From assembly GCA_031266435.1 (NCBI GenBank), contig JAISAZ010000039.1:1-32344 (forward strand): a DNA stretch of 32,344 nt, read 5' to 3'. The notes under the pieces were generated by a model. It was not told the origin of the DNA. It ran no database searches and saw nothing but the letters and a program-made list of their open reading frames with translations. The position numbers were made by a program, and so were the translations under genes. Every line of letters starts with the position of its first letter. Position 1 is the first letter of the stretch. Source of the stretch: Accumulibacter sp. (lineage in GTDB: Bacteria; Pseudomonadota; Gammaproteobacteria; Burkholderiales; Rhodocyclaceae). This document shows positions 1 through 5,866 of the stretch, piece by piece.

Positions 1-366
1 GGCAACCGGACGAGTCAAACGATCGGCGGGACGACGCAGAGCTACACGATCCAATCGACGAGCAACCGTCTGCAAAGCGTGACCGGAACGCCGACGCGGA
101 GCTTCACTTACGACGCGACCGGGAGCGTTACAAACGACGGAGGGAATCAATACGTCTACGACGCTTTGGGGAGGTTGAAGCAAACGACTGTCGGAAGCCA
201 AACAACTGACTATCGTGTCGACGCACTCGGTCAGCGGATCAAGAAGGGAGGAACCTACTACCACTACGCCCCGTCGGGTCAGTTGATCGCCGAGAGCAAC
301 GCCGCTGGAACGGTACAACGCGAATACGTCTGGCTCGGCGCAACGCCGATCGCGATCATCCAGTAA
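1..366 (+). CDS. RHS/YD-repeat protein, 3' part of gene (5' end outside window)
   Basis: The reading frame is open from base 1 and ends with TAA at 364-366, so the start lies upstream of the window. The visible 121 residues carry classic YD-repeat signatures (FTYDATGSV, YVYDALGRL, YRVDALGQRI, YHYAPSGQLI). They end with the RHS-core motif EYVWLGATPIAII followed by Q and the stop. In ordinary RHS proteins this motif continues directly into the 'YLHADHLNTPR' part of the core; here that part is a separate gene starting 10 bases after the stop, in another frame. RHS proteins form hollow beta-shell cocoons that encapsulate a C-terminal toxin and are usually exported. The upstream repeats, any secretion signal and any PAAR or N-terminal domain cannot be seen. 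Family membership is clear; whether this piece works together with the next gene is inference. Confidence 0.85.
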   Translation, partial: GNRTSQTIGGTTQSYTIQSTSNRLQSVTGTPTRSFTYDATGSVTNDGGNQYVYDALGRLKQTTVGSQTTDYRVDALGQRIKKGGTYYHYAPSGQLIAESNAAGTVQREYVWLGATPIAIIQ

Positions 367-376
367 GGAGACGGTC

Positions 377-1219
377 ATGCAAAACACCAAAAGTACGTGG
401 ATGCGTCAAATAGCGGCTGCGTTGTTCTGTCTGGCAGGATTGAGCCAAGCGCAAGCGACGGAAATCTTTTATCTGCACGCGGATCACCTGAATACGCCGC
501 GCCTGATCACCGACACGCAGAATCAGCCCGTATGGCAAAACACACCGCTCTCCGAACCCTTCGGCACGAGCGCGCCCGATGAAGACCCCGGAAGTACCGG
601 GACGCCCTTCACGTTCAACCTGCGCTTTCCGGGGCAATACTACGACCAAGAGACGGGAACGCACTACAACTACTACCGCGACCACTATTTCCCCGGTCTC
701 GGACGTTATGGACAGTCGGATCCGATTGGACTGGCGGGAGGAATCAATACATACGCGTATGTGAGCGGGAATCCAATTTCTCTGATTGATCTTCTTGGGT
801 GGCTTGGGTTTAGCCAAGAAGAATGCGAACGAATCCTTGAGGAAATCGAAAGAGAATGGGGAACTATTGAACAAATAGAACGACTGATGGAAGACATTAA
901 ACCGGGCGCCCCACTTCCTAAAGGAAAAGATTATGGTTTGCAAAAAGATGGTGATCCCTATGGTTACAGGGGACAGCTCTTTAAATCTAGCTCAGAAACC
1001 TACCGGAATGCAGTAAATGAGTTAGAGACTGACTATATATTTGCTGGAATTGGGATGATAAAAAATGCTTGGGGAGGGCTAAATGTTTTTCTTCGAGGAG
1101 AAGATTTTGTAAGCGGACAGGATCGTGTCATTTGGGGCACAGAAATTCTAAGAGTCTATTATGTAATTCGCGAAATGGAAAAAACTTATGAGGAGAAATG
1201 TAACGGGTGTGAAAATTGA
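377..1219 (+). CDS. RHS core C-terminal segment with its own signal peptide and a variable tip domain
   Basis: This 280-residue protein starts at an ATG preceded by a good Shine-Dalgarno (AAGGAG, overlapping the previous stop). Residues 1-27 look like a Sec signal peptide: charged Lys/Arg n-region, hydrophobic IAAALFCLAGLS, AQA cleavage site. From about residue 30 it is the conserved RHS core (LHADHLNTPRLITD, FNLRFPGQYYDQETG, HYNYYRDH, GRYGQSDPIGLAGGINTYAYVSGNP). The family's self-cleavage signature is DPxG-x(18-19)-DPxG. Here the first copy is DPIG at D115; the second is DLLG at D138, so the Asp is kept but the Pro is lost. Residues from about 142 to 280 form a variable tip I do not recognise (Glu-rich helix, then a Gly/Trp-containing part, with a C-terminal CNGC). 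The tip is encoded in visibly AT-rich DNA, as expected for exchanged RHS tips. Toxin activity is inference. Confidence 0.8.
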   Translation: MQNTKSTWMRQIAAALFCLAGLSQAQATEIFYLHADHLNTPRLITDTQNQPVWQNTPLSEPFGTSAPDEDPGSTGTPFTFNLRFPGQYYDQETGTHYNYYRDHYFPGLGRYGQSDPIGLAGGINTYAYVSGNPISLIDLLGWLGFSQEECERILEEIEREWGTIEQIERLMEDIKPGAPLPKGKDYGLQKDGDPYGYRGQLFKSSSETYRNAVNELETDYIFAGIGMIKNAWGGLNVFLRGEDFVSGQDRVIWGTEILRVYYVIREMEKTYEEKCNGCEN

Positions 1220-1446
1220 GGGTAACTTGGCGTCGCTTTTTCAGAGCGCTTTTTGTTATTGTTTCCATCCACGCTCTCGTGCTATTTGGTTTTTCGTCTT
1301 TTTTGGGGATCGTTTTCCGTTTTCGTAATTATTCAGATATGTCAGTATATATTGACGTCTTTTTTTATTTGAAATTGTGCGCATCGCTGATATCAATACA
1401 ACTTGCATTTTGGATTTTGTTTTTTAAAGAAGAGAAAGACGAATAA
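1216..1446 (+). CDS. small two-helix membrane protein, possible RHS immunity or accessory protein
   Basis: This 76-residue frame begins at a TTG codon whose TTGA overlaps the TGA stop of the RHS tip gene, the arrangement expected for translational coupling. A basic start (RVTWRRFFR) is followed by a hydrophobic segment at about residues 10-32 and a second at about 47-69, ending in a charged EEKDE tail, so it is probably an inner-membrane protein. I do not recognise a family. Immunity genes of polymorphic toxins usually lie directly after the toxin tip and are often small and AT-rich, which fits, but no sequence motif proves it. The non-ATG start lowers confidence. Confidence 0.5.
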   Translation: MRVTWRRFFRALFVIVSIHALVLFGFSSFLGIVFRFRNYSDMSVYIDVFFYLKLCASLISIQLAFWILFFKEEKDE

Positions 1447-1487
1447 TTTTATATTTTATTATTAAAATCAGATACGCCATTTATATA

Positions 1488-2045
1488 ATGCGTTCATTAT
1501 TATTAGAATTGGATTTCCTCAGTAAAATGTGGTGGCTTGTTATTTTTTCATCAAGCATTTCTTTTTTTCTTGTTGTTCTGATTCAAGAGCCGATAAATAG
1601 GTTTTACGATGCAGTCTCGCGGAGATTCCTCCCGCTTGGTTTTGGTGTTCAGCGGCAAATCGTTTACGGAGTTATTGTCGGTGGCTGTTTATGCGCTACC
1701 TTTGGGTGCCTTCAATATGATGATATTGGGATTTTTAATCCATTTAATCAGGCTTTTGGTTTCCTTATCCTGTATGCGATATTAATCTTGTTTTCTGCTA
1801 TGATTTTTGGTGTTCTCTATTGTATTGAACCCAGATCTCGATCCAAATGGCGAATTGTATATGGAATGCTTGGAGGTTCCATTTTATTCTTCATTTTTAT
1901 ACATGCCTCAAAAATGGGAAATGCGTACTCTTTGCTATTTTACTTTTTCCCCTTCATAGGTTTTTTTTCATGTTGTCTTGAGTTTTTTTATTTCGCTAGT
2001 ATACATATTAATCGATGGCGCAAAGAACAATCATTGAGAAAATGA
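1488..2045 (+). CDS. multi-spanning membrane protein of unknown function, downstream of the RHS tip
   Basis: This 185-residue protein is very rich in Phe, Ile and Leu. About five hydrophobic stretches are visible (near residues 14-34, 60-78, 88-112, 123-142 and 147-172), with short charged loops and a basic C-terminus (NRWRKEQSLRK). No family is recognised. The ATG at 1488 lacks an obvious Shine-Dalgarno; a second in-frame ATG at 1527 is an alternative start. The gene is AT-rich like the RHS tip and its small neighbour, in contrast to the GC-rich chromosome, suggesting arrival as one block. A membrane immunity protein against a membrane- or periplasm-acting tip is possible but is inference from position only. 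Confidence 0.6.
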   Translation: MRSLLLELDFLSKMWWLVIFSSSISFFLVVLIQEPINRFYDAVSRRFLPLGFGVQRQIVYGVIVGGCLCATFGCLQYDDIGIFNPFNQAFGFLILYAILILFSAMIFGVLYCIEPRSRSKWRIVYGMLGGSILFFIFIHASKMGNAYSLLFYFFPFIGFFSCCLEFFYFASIHINRWRKEQSLRK

Positions 2046-2072
2046 CATAGCCGTTTGCGCTGTAGTAACCAT

Positions 2073-2091
2073 CCCCCGGCAAAGCCGGGGG
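2073..2091. terminator. hairpin (copy 1 of cccccggc-N3-gccggggg), likely terminator of the RHS-linked genes
   Basis: Perfect 8-bp G+C stem with loop aaa, 28 bases after the stop of the gene ending at 2045. A nearly identical hairpin (loop aga) lies at 2231-2249. There is no U-run, so it may be a dispersed repeat rather than a strict intrinsic terminator. Confidence 0.5.
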
Positions 2092-2097
2092 CTTTCG

Positions 2098-2134
2098 GGA
2101 TTGCGGCCCCCTCAAAGGGGGCTTTTCGCAATCC
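2098..2134. repeat. compound hairpin
   Basis: Outer arms ggattgcg (2098-2105) and cgcaatcc (2127-2134) enclose an inner perfect stem gccccct / agggggc (2106-2112 and 2116-2122) with loop caa. It directly follows the first cccccggc hairpin, giving a stacked structure. Confidence 0.55.
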
Positions 2135-2138
2135 AAAG

Positions 2139-2230
2139 TCAAAACCCCGTTGAAATATCCTCTATGACATCTCCAAACTCGTTATACCCCATCACATCGA
2201 ATACTTCAGTAAACGTCAAACTTTTACTGT
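2139..2230 (-). pseudogene. remnant of the 3' end of an unknown gene
   Basis: Read on the minus strand, this stretch encodes a protein-like segment with good residue composition (SLTFTEVFDVMGYNEFGD, then VIEDISTGF and a stop). The frame is cut at its 5' side exactly by the second cccccggc hairpin (2231-2249). No start codon or Shine-Dalgarno is associated with it. It looks like the last ~30 codons of a lost gene, perhaps a former tip or immunity gene, but I cannot identify the family. Confidence 0.3.
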
Positions 2231-2249
2231 CCCCCGGCAGAGCCGGGGG
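2231..2249. repeat. hairpin copy 2 (cccccggc-aga-gccggggg)
   Basis: Same 8-bp arms as 2073-2091, differing in the 3-base loop. The two copies bracket about 140 bp that contain a gene remnant. It is followed at about 2299-2325 by another inverted repeat (ggggt ... acccc around gagcgtagcga) of the kind common in intergenic repeats. Confidence 0.6.
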
Positions 2250-2379
2250 ATTACCTTGTTTATTTACGCTGCTCTGCTCAAAGCGCGCAAGGGTCGTCGG
2301 GGTGAGCGTAGCGAACCCCAACGAAGGGAAAAACGAGCGGGTGAAAACCGCAATTCTCGAAAAAGAATAACCGGGACCT

Positions 2380-2958
2380 ATGAACAAGATTACATGGTTC
2401 GTTGCCCTTATTTCCCTCGCTTCGATCCCCTTCATTTTCAATTCCCCAATTCTTGTTTTTGTTTTGATTTTCGGCCTGCTTGCTTATCTTGCTGTAAACA
2501 TCACCCTGGATGGAAAAAAAACGAACGCCGCGAGGAAACGTTGGCATCAGAAGTTATTATGTTTTAAGCCTTATTCTATCGACACATTTTTTTCCGAGAT
2601 TGGTTTCGATGATCGTGAAAAATACCAAGCCTATGCCGTTCTCTCAATTTTGGCCAACGCATTGAAAGTCCCGATCGAAATACTTTCGTATGACTACAAG
2701 ATGGAAGATATTATGTTGATTGAGCTTTATCCTTACGATAAAAGCAATCGCCTTGACCTGTTTTCCGACGAGGTACTGGAAAAAATTACGCCTTTGCTTG
2801 ACAGGGATGAATTGCTGAAAAAATACGCTGGGCTTCCAGAAAACAAAAGGGAATACGGCGCGGACGAATTGATTTTAAGCATGACGATAAGCGAATTTCT
2901 CCATTTCTACGTACCTTTATTGAAGCAAAACGCGGATTCGAATTCAACGCGCAAATAA
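2380..2958 (+). CDS. orphan protein with N-terminal membrane hairpin
   Basis: This 192-residue protein has an N-terminal hydrophobic region (about residues 5-22 and 24-44, probably two membrane passes). A soluble, charged, alpha-helical domain follows, containing DTFFSEIGFDDREKYQAY and repeated acidic/Lys helices. No family or catalytic motif is recognised. The ATG at 2380 has only a weak purine-rich upstream sequence (ccggga). The gene is AT-rich and lies between repeat clusters in the RHS accessory region, so an orphan immunity role is possible, as is a simple acquired gene of unrelated function. Confidence 0.6.
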   Translation: MNKITWFVALISLASIPFIFNSPILVFVLIFGLLAYLAVNITLDGKKTNAARKRWHQKLLCFKPYSIDTFFSEIGFDDREKYQAYAVLSILANALKVPIEILSYDYKMEDIMLIELYPYDKSNRLDLFSDEVLEKITPLLDRDELLKKYAGLPENKREYGADELILSMTISEFLHFYVPLLKQNADSNSTRK

Positions 2959-3047
2959 AGGGGGTCGTGGTTTCGGCATGCCCGCAGAGATTGAGATAAG
3001 CGCGCAGGGGCACGGCGCGCCGTGCCCCTACAAGATCGCGCGCCGTT

Positions 3048-3171
3048 CGACGCCAACCCGCCGACGCTCGCCAAATCGTCATAAACCCCCTTCATTTCCC
3101 CCTTATCAGGGGGAAAGTTGCTTGGGTTACCGTATTCGCGGGTTTTCGTAGGGGCACGGCGTGCCGTGCCC
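3048..3171. repeat. dispersed intergenic repeat, copy 1 (partner at 17671-17795)
   Basis: About 120 bp highly similar to 17671-17795 in the same orientation. Shared blocks include a cccccttat/cagggggaaag inverted repeat and the palindromic block ggggcacggcgtgccgtgcc. A second copy of the latter palindrome stands just before it (3006-3031). Nothing codes here. Confidence 0.8.
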
Positions 3172-3172
3172 A

Positions 3173-3245
3173 ACAGGGATCAGATGTCAGGAATCAGATC
3201 AGTTAACAGCGGCGTTACCGCCGGGAACCGCTTTTTCATACCGCC
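3173..3245. repeat. 73-bp dispersed repeat, copy 1 (partner at 17447-17519)
   Basis: Starts acagggatcagatgtcag, contains a hairpin-forming ggcggtaac/gccgcc-like core (cggcgttaccgccg here, cggcgttgccgccg in the partner) and ends ctttttcat-ccgcc. Both copies are 73 bp and lie in gene-free DNA. Here it separates the two orphan genes. Confidence 0.75.
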
Positions 3246-3280
3246 CCACGATCATTGTGGCTCTCGTTCCTCAGCCCAAG

Positions 3281-3871
3281 CTATACCGACTTCATTTTCG
3301 AAGAGCGCTTCCACGGCCATTCCAGTTGCCCCTTCAAATCCTTCGGCATATACGTCGTCCACTCGCAGGCTTGCGCGTAGGCAACAGCCAGAACGGGGTC
3401 GTTTTTCCAATTCGAGAAGTAATGGGCGACCGCACGTTTTTCGAACAGGTGCTCCAGCGTTGCATTCACGATGCAAAGCCTGATTTCTTCGTCCGAGTTT
3501 TTGTACAGGGCGGCCAACCACGCCTTGATCTTTGCGAGAATCCTGCTCGAAGCCTCCTTGTCTTTCCAGAAATACGCAAACCAGTTCACCAAGGACCATC
3601 CCGCTTCGTAACGGCCGTAACACCAATCCACATCAAGATTCAAACGAATACAGCGATCAAAATATCGAATGAGAAGTTCCGAAAACTCGTTTCGACACAA
3701 GGGCGGGCTTATTCTTTCCACGTATTCCGGCTTCAGGAGGTATTCGTAAAGGCTGGCCAGGGTCTCGATATCGTCCGACCGCATCCACTTGAAAAGCGTT
3801 TTTTTCGGAATCTTCGGATTCTCTTTTCGTTCGAAAGCATCAAAGATCAGAAGCAGTTCTTCTTCAGGCAT
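3281..3871 (-). CDS. orphan alpha-helical protein of unknown function
   Basis: This 196-residue soluble protein has no signal peptide. It is rich in aromatic residues and predicted helices (LASLYEYLLKPEYVERI, DVDWCYGRYEAGWSLVNWF, LCIVNATLEHLFEKRAVAHYF). The start is supported by a Shine-Dalgarno (GAGGG, 8 bases before the ATG at 3871). The C-terminal basic tail (KRSSKMKSV) ends among repeats. I do not recognise the family; helical-repeat proteins of this size occur as immunity proteins of polymorphic toxins, and the location beside the RHS region allows that, but there is no direct evidence. Its GC content is intermediate between the RHS tail and the chromosome. Confidence 0.6.
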   Translation of the reverse strand: MPEEELLLIFDAFERKENPKIPKKTLFKWMRSDDIETLASLYEYLLKPEYVERISPPLCRNEFSELLIRYFDRCIRLNLDVDWCYGRYEAGWSLVNWFAYFWKDKEASSRILAKIKAWLAALYKNSDEEIRLCIVNATLEHLFEKRAVAHYFSNWKNDPVLAVAYAQACEWTTYMPKDLKGQLEWPWKRSSKMKSV

Positions 3872-3955
3872 CCTTTTACCCTCATGGAACGGGCGCGATA
3901 CGTTTTGAAGGAATGCGAATTTCGATTCGATTACTATTCGATGCCGTCAAACCCG

Positions 3956-4963
3956 CTAAATCAGCACCCGCCCGAGATACCAGAAGATCGCCGCGATCAG
4001 CGCGCTACAGGGGATCGTCAGAATCCACGCCCAGACGATTGTGCCGGCGATCCCCCAGCGCACGGACGACGTACGCCTCGTTGCGCCGACGCCGACGATC
4101 GCGCCGGTGATCGTGTGCGTCGTCGAGACCGGAATGCCGCAGATCGTGGCAAAAAACAGCGTCACGGCGCCGCCCGTCTCCGCGCAAAACCCGCCGACCG
4201 GGCGGAGTTTTGTGATCTTCTGCCCCATCAGCTTGACGATCCGCCACCCTCCGAAGACCGTCCCCAAGCCGATCGATACGTGGCAGGAAAGCACGATCCA
4301 CAGGGGCGCGGAATCGCTGCTCTGCAAATAGCCTCCGGAAAGCAAAAGCATCCAGATGATCCCCATCGTTTTTTGCGCGTCGTTTCCGCCGTGCCCCATC
4401 GCGTACGCGGAGACGGAAAACAACTGGAGCCTCCGCGACCAGATGTCGACCTTGCGCGGCGTGCTTTTCCGGAAAAACCAGGAAACGAGGATCATCATGA
4501 GCGACCCCAGGAGCATGCCGAGCAGGGGCGAGATGAAAATGAAGGCGACGGTTTTGATCACGCCCGAAAGAATCAGCGACCCGAACCCCGCTTTTGCGAT
4601 CGCCGCGCCGATCAGGCCGCCGATCAGCGCGTGCGACGAGGAGGAAGGAATCCCGTAGTACCAGGTGACGATATCCCAGAAAATCGCGGCGACGAGCGCG
4701 CCGAATACGACGTGATAATCTATGATGGAGGGGTCGATCGTTCCTTTTCCGATCGTCGAGGCGACGTGGAGATCAAAAACGACGATCGCCGCGAGGTTGC
4801 AAAACGCCGCGAGCGCCACTGCGGAGTGCGGCTTCAGAACGCGGGTCGAAACGACGGTGGCGATCGCGTTGGCCGCGTCGTGAAAACCGTTGATGAAGTC
4901 GAATACGAGCGCCATGCCAACCAGCAAGATGACGACCCACAGGCTGATTGACGTTGGTTCCAT
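3956..4963 (-). CDS. pit: low-affinity inorganic phosphate transporter (Pit family)
   Basis: This 335-residue inner-membrane protein takes up metal-phosphate using the proton gradient. Family signatures are all present: FDFINGFHDAANAIATVVST at residues 21-40 (the first PHO-4 repeat), GIPSSSSHALIGGLIGA at 104-120, AMGHGGNDAQKTMGI at 188-202 and GIPVSTTHTITGAIVG near the C-terminus (second repeat). It has about ten hydrophobic segments. It lies 6 bases after the DUF47 gene on the same strand, the usual pairing, and is probably expressed from the promoter upstream of that gene. Substrate (phosphate) is assigned from the family; sulfate relatives also exist. Confidence 0.93.
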   Translation of the reverse strand: MEPTSISLWVVILLVGMALVFDFINGFHDAANAIATVVSTRVLKPHSAVALAAFCNLAAIVVFDLHVASTIGKGTIDPSIIDYHVVFGALVAAIFWDIVTWYYGIPSSSSHALIGGLIGAAIAKAGFGSLILSGVIKTVAFIFISPLLGMLLGSLMMILVSWFFRKSTPRKVDIWSRRLQLFSVSAYAMGHGGNDAQKTMGIIWMLLLSGGYLQSSDSAPLWIVLSCHVSIGLGTVFGGWRIVKLMGQKITKLRPVGGFCAETGGAVTLFFATICGIPVSTTHTITGAIVGVGATRRTSSVRWGIAGTIVWAWILTIPCSALIAAIFWYLGRVLI

Positions 4964-4969
4964 GGATTT

Positions 4970-5608
4970 TCAGGAGTTCTCGAGAACGATGCCTTCGATG
5001 ATGTTCGCCACGTCGTCGCAACGGTCCGTCACGACTTCGAGAAGCTCATAGACCGCCTTGAATTTGATGAGTTCGCGCACGTCGGGTTCTTCGCGGAAAA
5101 GCCGGGACATCGCGCCGCGCATTTCGCGGTCGGCGTCGGACTCGAGTTGGTCGAGTTCGAAGCAGATTTTGAGAATCTCGTTCCCGTTGTCCATCGAGTG
5201 CAAAAGATTGACGGCGTCTTTTACCCGTTTGCAGCAGGCGTGGCAGATGTCGCCGAGTTTGACCGCTTCGGGCGTGATACCCCGGACGTTGTAGAGCGTG
5301 ATCGCGTGCGCGACGCCCTGGATCAGGTCGAGAATGTCGTCGAGCCCCGTCGTCAGCCGGTGGATTTCGTCGCGGTCGAGCGGCGTAATGAAGGATTTGT
5401 GCAACTGCCGCATCGTTTCATGCGTGATGTCGTCCGCGTGGTTCTCGATCTTGCTGATGAGTTTGGCAAGCCTGATCGCCTCTTCTTCCGACTCGTTCAG
5501 GACGGCCAGCAGACTGACCAAGGCTTCGCTGCCCAGAACGATTTGTTCCGCAAGGGCGTTGAAAAGGCCAAAGAACTTGCCCTCTTGGGGCATAAAACGC
5601 GCAAACAT
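4970..5608 (-). CDS. DUF47 / PhoU-like accessory protein of the Pit transporter
   Basis: This 212-residue, all-helical soluble protein belongs to the DUF47 (TIGR00153, YkaA-like) family, distant relatives of PhoU. Recognisable segments are SKIENHADDITHETMRQLHKSFITPLDRDEIHRLTTGLDDILDLIQGVA and the C-terminal VVTDRCDDVANIIEGIVLE, with acidic DxxxD/ExxxD metal-binding positions. Such proteins are encoded with pit and are thought to regulate transporter activity. The ATG at 5608 follows an A-rich leader with a weak GGA motif, and a sigma70-like promoter stands at 5642-5671. Confidence 0.9.
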   Translation of the reverse strand: MFARFMPQEGKFFGLFNALAEQIVLGSEALVSLLAVLNESEEEAIRLAKLISKIENHADDITHETMRQLHKSFITPLDRDEIHRLTTGLDDILDLIQGVAHAITLYNVRGITPEAVKLGDICHACCKRVKDAVNLLHSMDNGNEILKICFELDQLESDADREMRGAMSRLFREEPDVRELIKFKAVYELLEVVTDRCDDVANIIEGIVLENS

Positions 5609-5641
5609 TTTTTATTCCGGTCTTTTGTCGCAACGGGCGGC

Positions 5642-5671
5642 ATTCTATCATCAAGCCTGAAGGTCTGTAAA
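5642..5671 (-). promoter_or_regulatory. candidate sigma70 promoter for DUF47-pit
   Basis: On the minus strand: -35 TTTACA (5671-5666), 18-bp spacer, -10 TAGAAT (5647-5642), each 5/6 to consensus, about 34 bases before the ATG. It abuts the heptamer element that begins at 5683. Confidence 0.5.
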
Positions 5672-5682
5672 ATGAATGTAAA

Positions 5683-5866
5683 GTCAGAGGACAGAAGACA
5701 GAGGACAGAAGACGGAGCGCTCGCTGGCGCTCGCTTTGTGATCTGTATTCAGTCGTCAGATGTCGCAGGACTCCCTCCATCGGATTACAGATAACTGATT
5801 ACAAAGGCCGAAGGCCGTTCTGTCTTCTGTCTTCTGTCCTCAGTCCTCTGTCCTCAGTCTTCTGAT
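5683..5866. repeat. MITE-like ~180-bp element with degenerate heptamer ends, copy A
   Basis: Left end: tandem heptamers of type GACAGAR (5683-5718). Right end: the complement, YTCTGTC type (about 5820-5866), so the ends are inverted repeats. The interior carries agcgctcgctggcgctcgct and a cagtcgtcagatgtcg part. The reverse complement of the whole unit matches 17797-17981. The right end runs into the coding region of lplT and supplies its stop. Confidence 0.75.

Noticed and set aside
3161-4951. Long plus-strand open frame of ~600 codons opposite pit
   Set aside because: Arg/Asp-rich, low-complexity translation typical of the antisense of a GC-rich gene; the minus strand carries unmistakable Pit motifs.
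5683-5866. Heptamer element considered as a CRISPR or tRNA-like structure
   Set aside because: Seven-base periodicity without spacers and no cloverleaf; better explained as a dispersed repeat.
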